A stretch of DNA of 64,000 nucleotides from Amoebidium appalachense (GCA_963693365.1 CAVNZM010000006.1:10788001-10852000); one strand, 5' to 3'. Shown: positions 49,863 through 61,262, counted from the stretch's first letter. Numbers and translations are program-made. Notes: a model not told the origin generated them from the letters alone.

Positions 49863-52406
49863 TCATACGGGCCGGTTTGCCCTGGACTTGAGGTCGTGGT
49901 TACGTGACGTGGTTGCAAACTGGCTCTTGATCAGCCGCAGGGGTATCTGCACACAGCATCAGTCAGCCCATGCATCCATCATATTGTTCTCCTATAGACC
50001 ACACCAACCGGCAAACACACATGAAAGCATGGATGGACTAACAGAAAAGGCCGGAGGCGGAGCTGGGAGGACAGCTAGGTTCAGAAAGGCATGCGCATGT
50101 GAACTTGTGTGTATGAACTGGTGTATGTGATTTGAGTGTGTGAGATCAGTGCCTGGCTTGTGGTTGAGTCGGTCGGTCGGTTGTGCAGGAGTATGTGATG
50201 CGTGTGCGGGTGCACGTGCGTGCGCACGCTTGTGTGTAAATGTGTGAATGTGTGTGAGTGTGTGTGAGTGTGTGTGTGTGCATGTGTGCACACAGGTGGG
50301 CACACACAGCGCGAGTATCCCTGTAAGTGATATGTACGCGTGGGCATGTATTCATGTGCACATTGCCCACCTGCTTGTAGCTGAGATGCAGTGTGTTCAT
50401 CAGGCCAGCCAATGTTTCTTTGTCTATGGTGATGCGGTCCATAGCGTAGATGAACCCCGTCATGAAGGCATCGAACCCGGCACGGTGGCTGTACCTGCAT
50501 ATCCCAAGTGTCAATGCTCGTTGATGCCAACATCAGAAAGAACGAGTCAACCCCCCCCCCCCCCCCCCCCAAGTACACACACACACACGCACAAACACAC
50601 ACCAAACACCCCACCCCAAAAAGGACATGTACACACACACACACGCACACCCACCCGCCCAACACACACATCCTCACACATACCTGCCCGACACACACAT
50701 CATCAAGCCTACCCCCACACCACCGGTTTATGGTCCTTCTGGTGCCCTGACACGCACACCGAAACACCAGAGTACACACACTCTCCCATCGAATAGTCGG
50801 TCTTCTTTCCACCTTTCCCAACGGCCCCCTAGAGCGCATCACAATTGCAAAACTTTCACAGCCACCTGGACGCCTCCAGTAGAAAAACTCCCCACACAGG
50901 CATCCCCATATAACCCCCCCCTCCCCCCCCCCCCCCCTCCCCCCACATAAACACACAGGCAAAGATTCCTCTCACATCCACCAGCACCCATCCACACCCA
51001 CCCCACACACGCACCCACCTTGCATCCATGGCCACAGCACTTGCTCTTGTATCCACCACCCTTAGGCCCCCACCCAGCCCCGTCTGACTGCCCACATCAT
51101 CCACCCCCTCTATTTCATCATTTTGGCCCGTTGTTGTTTCCTCAGCACTCTCCTCCCCCCCGCCATCCCCCCTTTTCTTCTTTGTTTTTCTCCGTTTCTT
51201 TGACTTTGGTGCCTCGTGCCAGTCCAAGATCAGATCCAGATCGTGGGAGAGGCTGCAGCTGCTGCCCTTGGTGCAGTGCCCGTGGAACTGGGGGGAGGGG
51301 GGAGGGGGAGGGGGTAGGGGGAGGGAGGGGGTGGCATTAGTGACATTGATTTCATTGGGATTTTTCTTCTTCACCGTAACCCCCCCCCCCCGGTCCTTTT
51401 GTTCCAAACACACATACACATGCAAGCTGGTGTTGAGAGGAATGCATGGATTCGGGGATCGTGTTAGAACGAAGCCGGACAGGCAACAGAGTTACTCCGT
51501 TATCTCGTGGAGGGACGTGGCCGCGGATGTGTGTGTGTGTGTGCACCTGTGCATGTGGGTACTGTGAACACGAGCTAGTAGCGCCCGTCTTGGTGAGGGA
51601 GGAGGGGGAGGAAGAATGGGGTGAGGTTTGTGTGTGTGTGTGTACGCGCGTGTGGTGGGAGGAGGAGGGGGGGGGGGGGGGGGGGGGGGAGGGAGGGGAC
51701 ATACGGCATATGATTCACATATGAGGGCAGCCAGCTCCTGGCGTGTGCGCTTGATGGGGCCTGCAGGGGGCCGGGTAGGGGGCACTGCCGGGCCCTGGTC
51801 CAAGGCATTGCCAAAGTACACGTGCACGTAGCCTGCATGCTGCTGCTCACGGTGCCGGTTCTCACGTAGCCTAGGAGAGAGAAAGAGGGGGGGGGGAGGG
51901 GGGGAGGGGTGAGGGTAAGTGCACAGAAAGCGGGTGTGTTTGGGTGTGCAAACACAGCCACTAGCATGCGTGCATAGCGGACACAGAACACTTCAACAGA
52001 AAAAAGCCAATGCATATTCTATGGGTGTGCATGTCCTACCGGAACCATCCTCCTCATAAAAAGGAAGGGAGAACTTGTGAACAGAGCCCAAACTCATGGG
52101 ATGGCGTGTGCCTGTGCATATGCGCGTGAATGCACCTGCGTGTGCGTGCAACCGCACGTGTTTGTGAGCATGTGTATGCAGGGGAAGGTGGAAAGAGGGA
52201 TGTGTGCTGATAGCACTACCTCTTTCGGAAGAGAAACTCCAGATATGAAGCCACCTCTCTGTGGTGGTAGTCTGCTATGTATTTGGTGTCCACAAGCCCC
52301 CCAGCAAACAGACTAACCACATCGGCTACGAACGTCTGAAGCCCGGGGGGCAGCGGTGCATACAGTTGCTGCATGGAGTGGGGTGGGTGGGTGTGTGTGT
52401 GTGTGT

Positions 52407-52453
<47 letters not shown>

Positions 52454-54587
52454 GAAGGGGGGAAAGCGGGGTTGGTGACTGTTGTCTCTACCGGAGTGTA
52501 TGCATGATGGTGTGACGGAAACAAAGAGAAATGACGGGGCAAAAAATGAACGAACACCCAAGGTTCATTTTGACGGGCAAATGTAATGCATATGCCGACC
52601 TCTTTGCTAATTATGGTTCATAACTGCTTGATTGCCCTTCTGCACACGCAATCGCCTTAACATGCAACTCCCTGCCACATAGCAACTCTTTCCCACGTGC
52701 CTTATAAAGGCATGTCCCATTCCATCTTGACTCTATGTTCTTTGGTGTGCTTGCACGTGCATTTTGGACCATCCTAATGCACGCATGCAACTTCAAACTG
52801 CCGTGCATGGATGTATGACCGTACACGTGAAGGTGTGTGTGTGTTTGCATATGCACATGGTATGTGCCCACACACCTGATAAGCAAAGGCCAGGTCGATG
52901 AACCCATTATGCAGCACCACGGTGGCCCCTCCAGCCGCAATCACGTGGAAGAGTTTGCGCACACACGGCCCGGTGGCTCCTTGGTCTGCCTGGCACACAC
53001 CCATTAGTGGCCACATGCACGGGGTGTAGTTGTCTGGTGCACAAAGTGAATGGAAGTAAAGATGTGTCACACGTGGCAACAACGATGCACATAACAAACA
53101 GAAATGGTTTAGTTCTTTTACGTTTGTCGACGATATTGTATGTCACACTTTTGCCTACTGTTTGGTGCTGATGAAGGATATAAGGTGGAAGTCATGGCAC
53201 ATCAGCATCAGGAAACGGAAACCGCGAGAGAGGAAAGGAGAGACCGAAAGAAAGAGGAGGAGGAGGAGGAGGGGAGGGAGGGGGGAGAGGGGGGAGAGAG
53301 AGAGAGGGAGGGAGAAAGAGAGAATAGGCAAACGAGTAGGCAGGGAAATGGGGGGATGGGGGGGGGGGGGGGGGGGGGAAGGGGGGGTTTGAATGCGTCA
53401 AAAAGTACGAAGTACACAAGAACAAACGGATAACACGATGCAGAATGCAAGCCATACATCAAGAGTATGCATAATAAGCAGAGCCCATCCTCAGGGGGGC
53501 CCCACGTCATCCACAGTACCCGAGTTTCGACCTATTCACCTCGTTAACGAAACCCAACTCAGATACTGTTTCACTTGAACATGGGTAGGTCACCCGTCTT
53601 GATCAGAGACGAGCAGGGTTGCTTATGCAGGCAAGGGCATTGGGAAAGGCCGGGGGTTAAAGTTGCAGCAGTAAGCAGAAGCAAGAAAAATATAGATACG
53701 AACTCAGGAGACGGGGCTTCTAGGAAGCTCCCCCCGGGGGAGAGGGGGGCATTGTCCGCACCCTATCCTGGCCGCTGTGGTAGGGCACACCCTTTGCAAT
53801 CTGCTTGTTGAAGTCGAAGCCATTGTCTGTTAGAAACTGCAGGCTGCCTGGCTCCACAGTGTAGGGGTCCTGGGGGGAAGATGTCATTCGATCAATAAAC
53901 ATAGTAGGCATAGTGGCACTATCAGGAGGGAGAAGGTGGGTGGGTGTTTATAGAAGGAGTCAAGAAGGGAGGATGAGTTGTGAATGTATGTGTGTACGCG
54001 CATGTGCAGGTGTGGGTGTGTGTGTGTGTGTTCTAGGAGGGTAATGGGTTTAGATGAGCGGAGAGTGTGCAGAGGACTGTCCAAGAGGTGAGGGGGGGTC
54101 ACCTGCAGTGCTGTGTGCACACACAGACCCCCTTTTTGCCAACGAGAACAATGTGGCCTTGATGGCGCCACACTCACCACACGGGAGGCCTCATCACAGC
54201 CCCCCCCCCCCTCCCCCCCGCCCCCCCCCTCCCCACTCCCCGGATCCCCGGGGAGGAGTCTTGACAGGATTCCGTTCAACCCAACCACACCCCTCCCCTC
54301 TAACCTCAACACAGGCGCGTACCCCCCCCCCCCCCCCACCCCCCACATGCACTTATCGCACCTGGCACAGCAGCAGGATATTGAAGGTTCTGACGTCATA
54401 GGCCACCTCTAATTGGCCCGTTGCCGGCCGCAGGGCAAAAAACGACAAACCGAGAGACACGATGGAACGGGTGGTGGCCGTCTCACGGAACGCCTTGTAC
54501 CGGTCATCAAGGCTCCTAAAAGGTGTTTGTGTTTTTGGTCAATCGGCAAAAATTAGACAATAGCTGCCGTTAACAGAGCTGTGTGAC

Positions 54588-54646
<59 letters not shown>

Positions 54647-54677
54647 TACACGCGCGCGCGCGCATGTGTGTGTATGT

Positions 54678-54708
<31 letters not shown>

Positions 54709-55314
54709 GGGGGAGGGGGGGGGGCGCACACACGAAGAGTATGTGCATGCATCATAATCAGAGCTCATCCTCAGGGGGGCCCAAGTCGGGTAGGGGGGAG
54801 GGGGGTCCTTAAGTCATCGAATAAGAGAGACCCAAGGTTGCAGAGAGAAAGACTAAGGCTACGATGAAACTAACTATGGTTTGCACGGGGGAGAGCATGC
54901 TATTGTACATTTCTGACCCAGTAAGGAGCACTTGGCTGTGTACGTGCATGAAAGGGAGAGGGGAGAAGGAAGGGGGTGAGTTTAGATGGCATTACAGAGT
55001 ACGAAGTACACATTCATGGCAGAAATCACAATGCATAATGCGGAGGGCACATAAAGAAGGAGGGGTAGGAAGGGAAGGGGGGGAGGTGGGGGGGCAAGTG
55101 CGATCCAAAACGGCAAAATCTCAATATAGCGACGCCAAGTGCTGTAGCGGCATCAGTTGGAAAAATCAGACCAACCTAACGAGTGTTTGTTGAAGGGGCT
55201 TCGGAAAATGACAATGCAGAGGTAAGGAATGGGGATAAATGCACACACTTCACGAGAGGGCCCAAAGAGATAGCCCTGTGGCAGGACATTCTGCAATCAT
55301 CCGCTGTGTGTGTG

Positions 55315-55363
<49 letters not shown>

Positions 55364-55754
55364 TGACAAGGGGATAGGGTGGTACAGTGAGTGCTTGGAT
55401 TAGGTGGGTGGGTGGGGCGTTTGGGTGCGTGGGTGGGTTGTTGTTGTTGTTGGGGGGGGGGGGGGGGGGGGGGGAGGATCTCTTACGGTGCACGCAGGCC
55501 TTCCTTGGAGCCAAGGCCCGTCATCTCCTGCACGCCAACCACCCTCAGTCACCTCCCCCCCCCCCCCCTGGGGCACCGGCTGCTCATTCTCTCACGTGTT
55601 TCCTAGGTCCCTCCTTCCCCCCTCCCCCTCCCCCCTCTCCTCGCCCGCCCCTTTCTCTCCAAGGTGTTTCCATGGCTAAGCATCTATTCCTCTCTCCGTT
55701 GCCTCCTGGAACTTTCTCTCCTTCCCTGCCACAGCTCCTATCAGACTTATTTCT

Positions 55755-55788
<34 letters not shown>

Positions 55789-56508
55789 ACACACACACCC
55801 CGACCTCAGCCTGTCCTCCCTGTTCTCGCCCTTTTTCTTCCCGTCCCCTGCCTCCTCGTCCACTAGACCACGCATCCCCGCAGTCACAGCCGAGAATTAA
55901 CCGCTGCCTGCCTCTGCCTTCCCCCCTCCCCCTGTTCCCCATAACACTACCATACTGCCTGATCAATGCAGACGAGCAACTACGAACTGCCTGCACCGGT
56001 TCGTATGCACTGGTTTTTGTATACAAAATCATACACAACAAAACACAATTACGCACACACGTGCTATCGCAACCGTTCCGATGTTTTTTATGGTTTCGCT
56101 TTATTTCCTTTTTTCCACCACCCCTGTCCCTGCCTTTGCCTCTATTCTTTCTCCCAATCACTAGCTCCTCCCCTCTATTTCTCCCTTCTCCAACCATTCC
56201 CTCCACACCTGCCTTCCACGCCCTCTCCCCCCCCCTCCCCCCTCCCTCCCCCCCCCTCCCCTCTCCCTATCTCTCCATTCTCTAAAACCCTCCCCCCCTC
56301 CCCACCCTCTCTCGCTCTTCCCCTCCGCTCCCCCCCTCCCACCTCTCGCTCTCACCCCCCATCCCCCACCCCCTACTTCCCCTATACGCACCATATCCAG
56401 GGCGATAAAGGTTGAGGTCTCAGCCAGCTGTGTCAGCTGGGGCCAGGCAGCAGCAAAGTTGTCCCTGGTCAGGTCCACCACTATGCTCGGTGCCTCCAAG
56501 TCAGCCAT
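49863..56508 (-). CDS. TOE1: TOE1 (CAF1-family DEDD 3'-exonuclease with CCCH finger), ten exons
   Basis: Exons on the minus strand: 56508-56392, 55527-55487, 54515-54362, 53869-53762, 52989-52876, 52368-52220, 51870-51705, 51287-51019, 50494-50371 and 49946-49863. They join in frame to 441 residues (human 510). The DEDD exonuclease fold spans about 8-227: D38 and E40 in LDMEMTGL, D172 in NGFIDLAF, D205 in VDTKY. A CCCH zinc finger follows (C279-x8-C288-x5-C294-x3-H298), then a basic KKRRKTKKKR nuclear-localisation-like patch (313-322), an acidic linker and the TOE1-specific RAGFDAFMTGF (377-387). TOE1 is a Cajal-body deadenylase that trims the 3' ends of snRNA precursors. The CCCH finger and C-terminal motif distinguish it from PARN and CNOT7. 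Introns are full of G, C and GT tracts. Confidence 0.95.
53345..53569 (-). mobile_element. SINE-like element with tRNA-like head and C-rich tail
   Basis: Read on the minus strand. A tRNA-like head (53569-53513) has ends ACAGTA/TACTGT that pair as an acceptor stem, an A-box-like tatctgagttggg and a B-box-like aggtcgaaactcg. A body (53512-53390) follows with ctgaggatgggctctg, ttgcattctgcatcgtg, gtacttcgtac and gcattcaaa. The element then ends in a C-rich tail (53388-53345). The body recurs at a dozen places in the window, always with the C side in the same relative position where a tract exists. It lies in TOE1 intron 4. The head has been recognised clearly only in this copy. Confidence 0.6.
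54590..54712. repeat. Composite (GT)n-(CG)-(GT)n-(G)n tract
   Basis: GT to about 54640, a short CG-rich island, GT again, then a G run: the usual (TG)n-then-(G)n order. Confidence 0.95.
54691..54795 (-). repeat. Copy of C-tailed SINE-like family
   Basis: A G run (54691-54723) is followed by acacgaagagtatgtgcatg and then cagagctcatcctcaggggg, almost identical to the edge of the 53345 copy. The middle of the body is deleted. Confidence 0.65.
54965..55065 (-). repeat. Copy of C-tailed SINE-like family
   Basis: Contains tttagatggcattacagag, tacgaagtacacattcatgg and cacaatgcataatgcgg in family order, preceded by a GGGAGAGGGG stretch. It lies within TOE1 intron 2, close to the 54691 copy. Confidence 0.6.
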
Positions 56509-56688
56509 CCTGCGTGCGCATAGACTACCGTGGACTGAATTCGGGTGTGTCGGCTATCTCTGTGAAAGCGACCTGGGCACTATGCTATTCTTAGACTACA
56601 CTGGGAAAGGGCAGGAAATAAGCTCGAAATAGGTGCCACGGCAAAACACAAGACACCCGAAGGAGATGGTGTTCCCAGTCTTAAGGTA

Positions 56689-56702
56689 CGGTCACGTGAC
56701 CG
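56689..56702. promoter_or_regulatory. CGGTCACGTGACCG palindrome upstream of TOE1
   Basis: A perfect 14-bp palindrome about 185 bp upstream of the TOE1 ATG, containing GTCACGTGAC, the sequence known in animals as the CLEAR element bound by TFEB/MITF bHLH factors. It could also belong to the 5' region of the retrotransposon. Confidence 0.45.
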
Positions 56703-56947
56703 AAATATTGGGTCTAAGGAGATTTAACGGAGGGGTATGGGGAGGGGAAAGGACTGAGCGGTTTGGTGGCAACGGCATCAAGAAATAAATGGATCGCGGC
56801 GCCAATCAGATGCGCAGATCTGCCCGGATCTAAGAAAGCAACGTTCCGTTTTGGACCTCATGGCCAATCACAAACATTGGGAAAAAAAGCAAATTCTTGG
56901 CGGTCAAGAATAACACCACACCACTCCGTAGAAACACAATAACAACC

Positions 56948-57922
56948 ATGCCGAAACTTTCGGTTGATACAGTACTGGCAGAACTTGCCCTCGTTAAGAA
57001 ACAGCTAAATGAGCTGTTACCACTCAAGAACATGATAGAAAAACTCCAAACAGAAAATACCCAACTCAAGCTCACCATTGATTCACTCACAGCCCAGCTA
57101 AACATTAGTGGATCGCAAAACCCCAAAACTCATGAGCAAACATCTCGCGACGGAGACATTTCCACCCCAACACAAAACAACACAGGACCGGAAGCACAGC
57201 TCCCGGCAGAGTTCCTAGAATATGCGAACTCTCGTAAAACACCCGAGCTCCGCCAAATTGCCAAGGAAACATATGCCAGCATTCTTGCAGGCAACGAGTA
57301 CCGCCGCAACTCCCCTCCCAAACCGCCGGCTAAGGGGAACACCCAAGCAAACGGTAACATCAACATCCCACCCAAATACGAGAGGGTGTATTTCAAAGTC
57401 AAGCACGGCAGACGCCCACACAGGGCCATGTGGTCCATCTTCAAGGCTCTCGGCTTCCGGTGCTCTCGCATCCTTTGTCTGTCCTTCATTGGATACGATG
57501 TGCTGGAAGTAGCAGTACGGGGCGACTATAACCGTGCGTTCATCCGTGACGCGACAAAGGGGTGTGGAAGCTTCTTCACCCACCTCCCAAGCTACGACCC
57601 ATGCGCGCCGGAAAACATTCAGAAAGCAGACAAAGAACGTAAAGTGTCTGCTAAGAATGCGTGCGCCACACGTTGTCGTGTACGCATCAGCAAGGCAAAA
57701 GAGTTCCTCGCAAAGTTGGAAAACGATGCTACGAGCGTGATAGACACGGACACGAAGGAACCAATGTTTTCTGGTGAGAAACTGCTCGAGCGCAAACGCC
57801 GATGCGAGATGGAAATCGAGCTCTTCTGCGAACTGTTCGCGCTGGCGGAAGGTCGTGCATACGACCCCGTAAGCGACAAGTGGGAACCAACCCCACAGGT
57901 GTCGGACCAAACCGATGCCTAA
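56948..57922 (+). CDS. LINE ORF1 protein (coiled-coil, putative nucleic-acid-binding)
   Basis: 324 residues from the first ATG (MPKLSVDTVL). A leucine-rich coiled coil occupies about residues 10-60 (LALVKKQLNELLPLKN, IEKLQTENTQLKL), as expected for trimerising ORF1 proteins. A Pro/Asn-rich linker leads to a basic C-terminal half with KHGRRPHRAMWSIFKALGF and several Cys and Arg. I see no CCHC knuckles or PHD finger; an RRM-like fold is possible but not demonstrable by eye. It probably packages the LINE RNA. Its stop overlaps the ORF2 start by eight bases (ATGCCTAA). Confidence 0.85.
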   Translation: MPKLSVDTVLAELALVKKQLNELLPLKNMIEKLQTENTQLKLTIDSLTAQLNISGSQNPKTHEQTSRDGDISTPTQNNTGPEAQLPAEFLEYANSRKTPELRQIAKETYASILAGNEYRRNSPPKPPAKGNTQANGNINIPPKYERVYFKVKHGRRPHRAMWSIFKALGFRCSRILCLSFIGYDVLEVAVRGDYNRAFIRDATKGCGSFFTHLPSYDPCAPENIQKADKERKVSAKNACATRCRVRISKAKEFLAKLENDATSVIDTDTKEPMFSGEKLLERKRRCEMEIELFCELFALAEGRAYDPVSDKWEPTPQVSDQTDA

Positions 57923-60900
57923 TTTATCCTTCTTCTTCTGGAATGCTCGGACACTGGGCCCCCAAAAGGGCCTCCCCCCCGGGACACTCGACGATAAAAT
58001 CAGCTACATACAACAACAGACAAACAACCACACGTTTACAGTGATTTGCGAAACACAGTTTAAAAACCACCACAAATTCAACTCTACATTGGTCGACACA
58101 TCCACACACCCCGGTTACGCGAAAAACCGAGGCATTATTGTACTTGCCGCACCACACGTGAGAGTGAAGTGCAAACCGGTAGTAAAAACGGAATTCTCGG
58201 TTTCTATAGAGTTTCTTTCTAATGTTTTTACTTTTGTATATTACCCACCATCTATGTCGGTTGTCGAATTGACTCACGAGTTGTCACAGTTACCAATGTC
58301 CACTGTTATTTTAGGTGATTTTAACACGCGACTCCACCACACAGACACACTGCAAGTGAGTGTCGGGTACCCATCTAAGCCCCCGGAGCGTGCTATCCCT
58401 TTAGCAAGGTATGTCCAAAGTCACACTTTGCGGTTCCCTCAAATATCCCATGCCCACAACACCGACTGGGGAGTGGCCTTTTGGCCATCAACCATGTCAA
58501 AACTCTCTCTCCCTCCTAACCTCTCTAGGTCATCTGACCACTCTCCTATCCTTTTCCTACCTAAGATCTCCCTTGATCTGCTCCCCCCTCCCCCTCCCAC
58601 CTTTCGCCTCCGTCTATCCCAGCTTAAGTCACAGTGGGGTAGAGTTGATGTATGTGTATGCTATGCTACGAAACACCCTATATATATGCGCCTATTAGAA
58701 TCTGCACAAGCCAGGCCAGATTCACATCTCGTACTAGATACATGCACTAACTTTATTGTTGATGATTTGATAGATCTCGGTGATTATGCTGGCGGTGGTA
58801 GGAAGGAATATCCCGATGCTCTCTTGTTACCAAACACCACTCCCGCTAGACTAGGTGAACCCCTGTCTCAAAAGGAAAGCTTGCGCCGGCTTGCTAGTAT
58901 GAATCGATTTGGCCCCCCTGCTCGTATTATTGGTGATACCACTGGAGACCCCCTCATAGACTCTGATAAGTATTTCTCGGAACTGTTTAAAGATAGGACC
59001 CCCGCTCAGAAACCTATTGTGTGGCCTGTAGACCCATCTATCCCCATAGAATCGATCCTCCCCTTTTTCAGTCCCGATGCCATATGGTCTGTGATATCTA
59101 GTTATAGCTCTAGTAAGTCTTGTGGACCTGATGGACTCCCTGCTGGGTTTCTTAAAATCCTTGTTCCCTCCTACCCACAAAAGGAAAGTGATCGTGCTAT
59201 TAAACCTGATCTTACTATCATGTTAAGCTCTCTCTTTTCTTGGTGTGTTAAATGTGGACATGTCCCGTCATCTTGGTTAGATACCTTAGTGATCCCCATA
59301 GTTAAGAAGGACTCTGAGGGCCCCATATCATCCTTTCGCCCCATTACACTAACCCAAGTTGTTCGTAGATTCTTTGAAGCTTGCTTACTTAGGTTATTTG
59401 CACATCACCCTAGGTTTCAATCTATTCTTCACATACACCCATGCCAATCCGCGTTTCGTAAAAACAATTCATGTTATGTTCAAATAATGGCACTGCACGA
59501 TTCTATGCAAGTTGGTGCACAATATGTTGGCTTTATTGATTGGAAAACTGCTTACGATTCTGTCTCCCCTGGTCTCCTATGGGAAAAGCTTGCTGCACGG
59601 GGTGTACCACACTGCATTGGTGTTCTGTTAGAAGCACTCTTGTCTCAAACCTATGGTAGAGCTGTGGTTAATGGGCATCTTTCATATGGTTTTGCTCGTA
59701 CTAGAGGTCTCTTGCAGGGTTCATTGCTTAGCCCCTTTTTGTTTAACCTATTTATAGATGATTTGGCTGTCAAGATTTACGCCGAAAACGATGACCCTAT
59801 TAATAACTTTCCGCCTGCACTTCTCTATGCTGATGATCTGTCCCTCCTTGCCCGTACCCCTAGACGCCTGCAAAGATTGTTCGATGTAGTGTCAGAGTGG
59901 TGCAAGGCAAACCTTATGATCCTTAACATAGACAAATGTGGTGTTCTTGTACCTGATATAGCTAACAATTTACACACATTTACATTATCATCTAAACCTG
60001 TACCTATAGTTCCAGAATACAAATATCTTGGTGTTCCGGTTGATTCTGTTGGTGTTATGTTTCCCCATATGGTCGAAAAGAGGGTAGAGTTGGCTCGTAA
60101 GCGGTTAGCTTTCTTCTCGGCTAATATTTTTAAAGACACACCCCTCCATCCTTCTATTAGACTTACATTTATTCGCACTTTTGTCTTCCCGGCATGTGAA
60201 TATGGTTTACCCCTTCTCGCCGCTTGGATCAAGAAAGAGAGAACTAGAGCGCTTAAACCCTTGGCAAATTTCCTTGAAGCAGAAGTTGCCTCCTTTCTAT
60301 CTAACAACTGTTGTAAACCTGGGCCTGTAACGCTCTCGATATATGGTCTGGTCCCAATAGCTGCTAGAGTATCCTATCTCGCGCTGAAATTCAATAAGCA
60401 CATAAGCCGCTTAAAGAAGTATTTGCCCTCCCACCCTCTCTTCTCTATCCGACCTGTCCCCTCCTCACCTCTCCCCTCTTTCCTCCCCTCTCTCTCCCCT
60501 TCTCCCCTGGGCACAAATACAAATAAACCCCGCAATAGTGTGTGTGTGACTTTGGACTGCCACTTACTTATTAAACATGTACACAATCACAAGATAATCA
60601 CGCAATATAACAAATGGAAAAAGATACCACACGACACTAGACCCGATGAAAGCATACACCTTGAAAAACTAAGCCTTATGTCTCGTTTTATATATACTGA
60701 CCGCCTCAACCATATTGCCAAATATGGCACTCGCAAGTGTATAACACCTAAATACATATTACCTTCCTGTAGAACTGGTCTTTCTCTAGCTGATGGTATT
60801 ATTGATCAATTACCACGCTTTTACTGTACACGTGCTATACAGTGGAGATCTAATAAGTATAAGGTGGCATCATTTGCATGCCCAAACAACACACACACAC

Positions 60901-61109
60901 ACCAGTTTAACCGGTCATGTATCGCCAAATGTAGTTTGATAGACCACATAATACCGCAACACACACACGTCACATTCACAACAGACACCCAGAAAGATAG
61001 CCTACCTGTAAATTACAACATCCTTGATTTTATACTAAACACGCGTAACTACGACCTGTTTATTAGATGTATTGATTGGCTTGAGAAACACATCACTACA
61101 AAATTATAG
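57915..61109 (+). CDS. LINE ORF2: APE endonuclease and reverse transcriptase
   Basis: 1064 residues, uninterrupted. The endonuclease (about 1-215) has WNARTLG, E46 in VICETQF, GDFN at 134-137 and SDHSPI at 207-212, the catalytic set of APE-type nucleases that nick target DNA. The reverse transcriptase (about 360-720) shows GPDGLPAGFLK, FRPITLTQVVRRFFEACL, QSAFRKNN, motif A FIDWKTAYDSV (D542), motif B RGLLQGSLLSPFLFN, motif C YADD (638-641) and motif E YKYLGVP. The C-terminal 340 residues are Cys/His-containing but have no RNase H and no standard CCHC. The clade (Tx1/L1-like versus jockey-like) needs a phylogeny. It should be translated by re-initiation after ORF1. Confidence 0.95.
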   Translation: MPNLSFFFWNARTLGPQKGLPPGTLDDKISYIQQQTNNHTFTVICETQFKNHHKFNSTLVDTSTHPGYAKNRGIIVLAAPHVRVKCKPVVKTEFSVSIEFLSNVFTFVYYPPSMSVVELTHELSQLPMSTVILGDFNTRLHHTDTLQVSVGYPSKPPERAIPLARYVQSHTLRFPQISHAHNTDWGVAFWPSTMSKLSLPPNLSRSSDHSPILFLPKISLDLLPPPPPTFRLRLSQLKSQWGRVDVCVCYATKHPIYMRLLESAQARPDSHLVLDTCTNFIVDDLIDLGDYAGGGRKEYPDALLLPNTTPARLGEPLSQKESLRRLASMNRFGPPARIIGDTTGDPLIDSDKYFSELFKDRTPAQKPIVWPVDPSIPIESILPFFSPDAIWSVISSYSSSKSCGPDGLPAGFLKILVPSYPQKESDRAIKPDLTIMLSSLFSWCVKCGHVPSSWLDTLVIPIVKKDSEGPISSFRPITLTQVVRRFFEACLLRLFAHHPRFQSILHIHPCQSAFRKNNSCYVQIMALHDSMQVGAQYVGFIDWKTAYDSVSPGLLWEKLAARGVPHCIGVLLEALLSQTYGRAVVNGHLSYGFARTRGLLQGSLLSPFLFNLFIDDLAVKIYAENDDPINNFPPALLYADDLSLLARTPRRLQRLFDVVSEWCKANLMILNIDKCGVLVPDIANNLHTFTLSSKPVPIVPEYKYLGVPVDSVGVMFPHMVEKRVELARKRLAFFSANIFKDTPLHPSIRLTFIRTFVFPACEYGLPLLAAWIKKERTRALKPLANFLEAEVASFLSNNCCKPGPVTLSIYGLVPIAARVSYLALKFNKHISRLKKYLPSHPLFSIRPVPSSPLPSFLPSLSPSPLGTNTNKPRNSVCVTLDCHLLIKHVHNHKIITQYNKWKKIPHDTRPDESIHLEKLSLMSRFIYTDRLNHIAKYGTRKCITPKYILPSCRTGLSLADGIIDQLPRFYCTRAIQWRSNKYKVASFACPNNTHTHQFNRSCIAKCSLIDHIIPQHTHVTFTTDTQKDSLPVNYNILDFILNTRNYDLFIRCIDWLEKHITTKL

Positions 61110-61129
61110 CGCACGCGCACACACACACA

Positions 61130-61188
<59 letters not shown>

Positions 61189-61210
61189 CCAGTGTCCCGA
61201 GGGGAGCCCC

Positions 61211-61261
<51 letters not shown>

Positions 61262-61262
<1 letters not shown>

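Larger units (their letters stand above)
56948..61261 (+). mobile_element. Full-length-looking non-LTR retrotransposon (LINE)
   Basis: Two long intact ORFs (56948-57922 and 57915-61109) are followed by a (CA)n-rich 3' UTR (61112-61190) and a 47-nt poly(A) (61215-61261). There is no LTR. The ORF1/ORF2 organisation, APE-type endonuclease, YADD reverse transcriptase and poly(A) end define a LINE. The 5' end is not marked; the sequence between TOE1 and ORF1 (56509-56947) could be shared promoter or LINE 5' UTR. I did not find a convincing target-site duplication. Intact frames suggest recent insertion. Confidence 0.92.

Noticed and set aside
57215-57910. 231-codon open frame antisense to LINE ORF1
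   Set aside because: A shadow of the ORF1 reading frame; no start context, family match or conserved motif.
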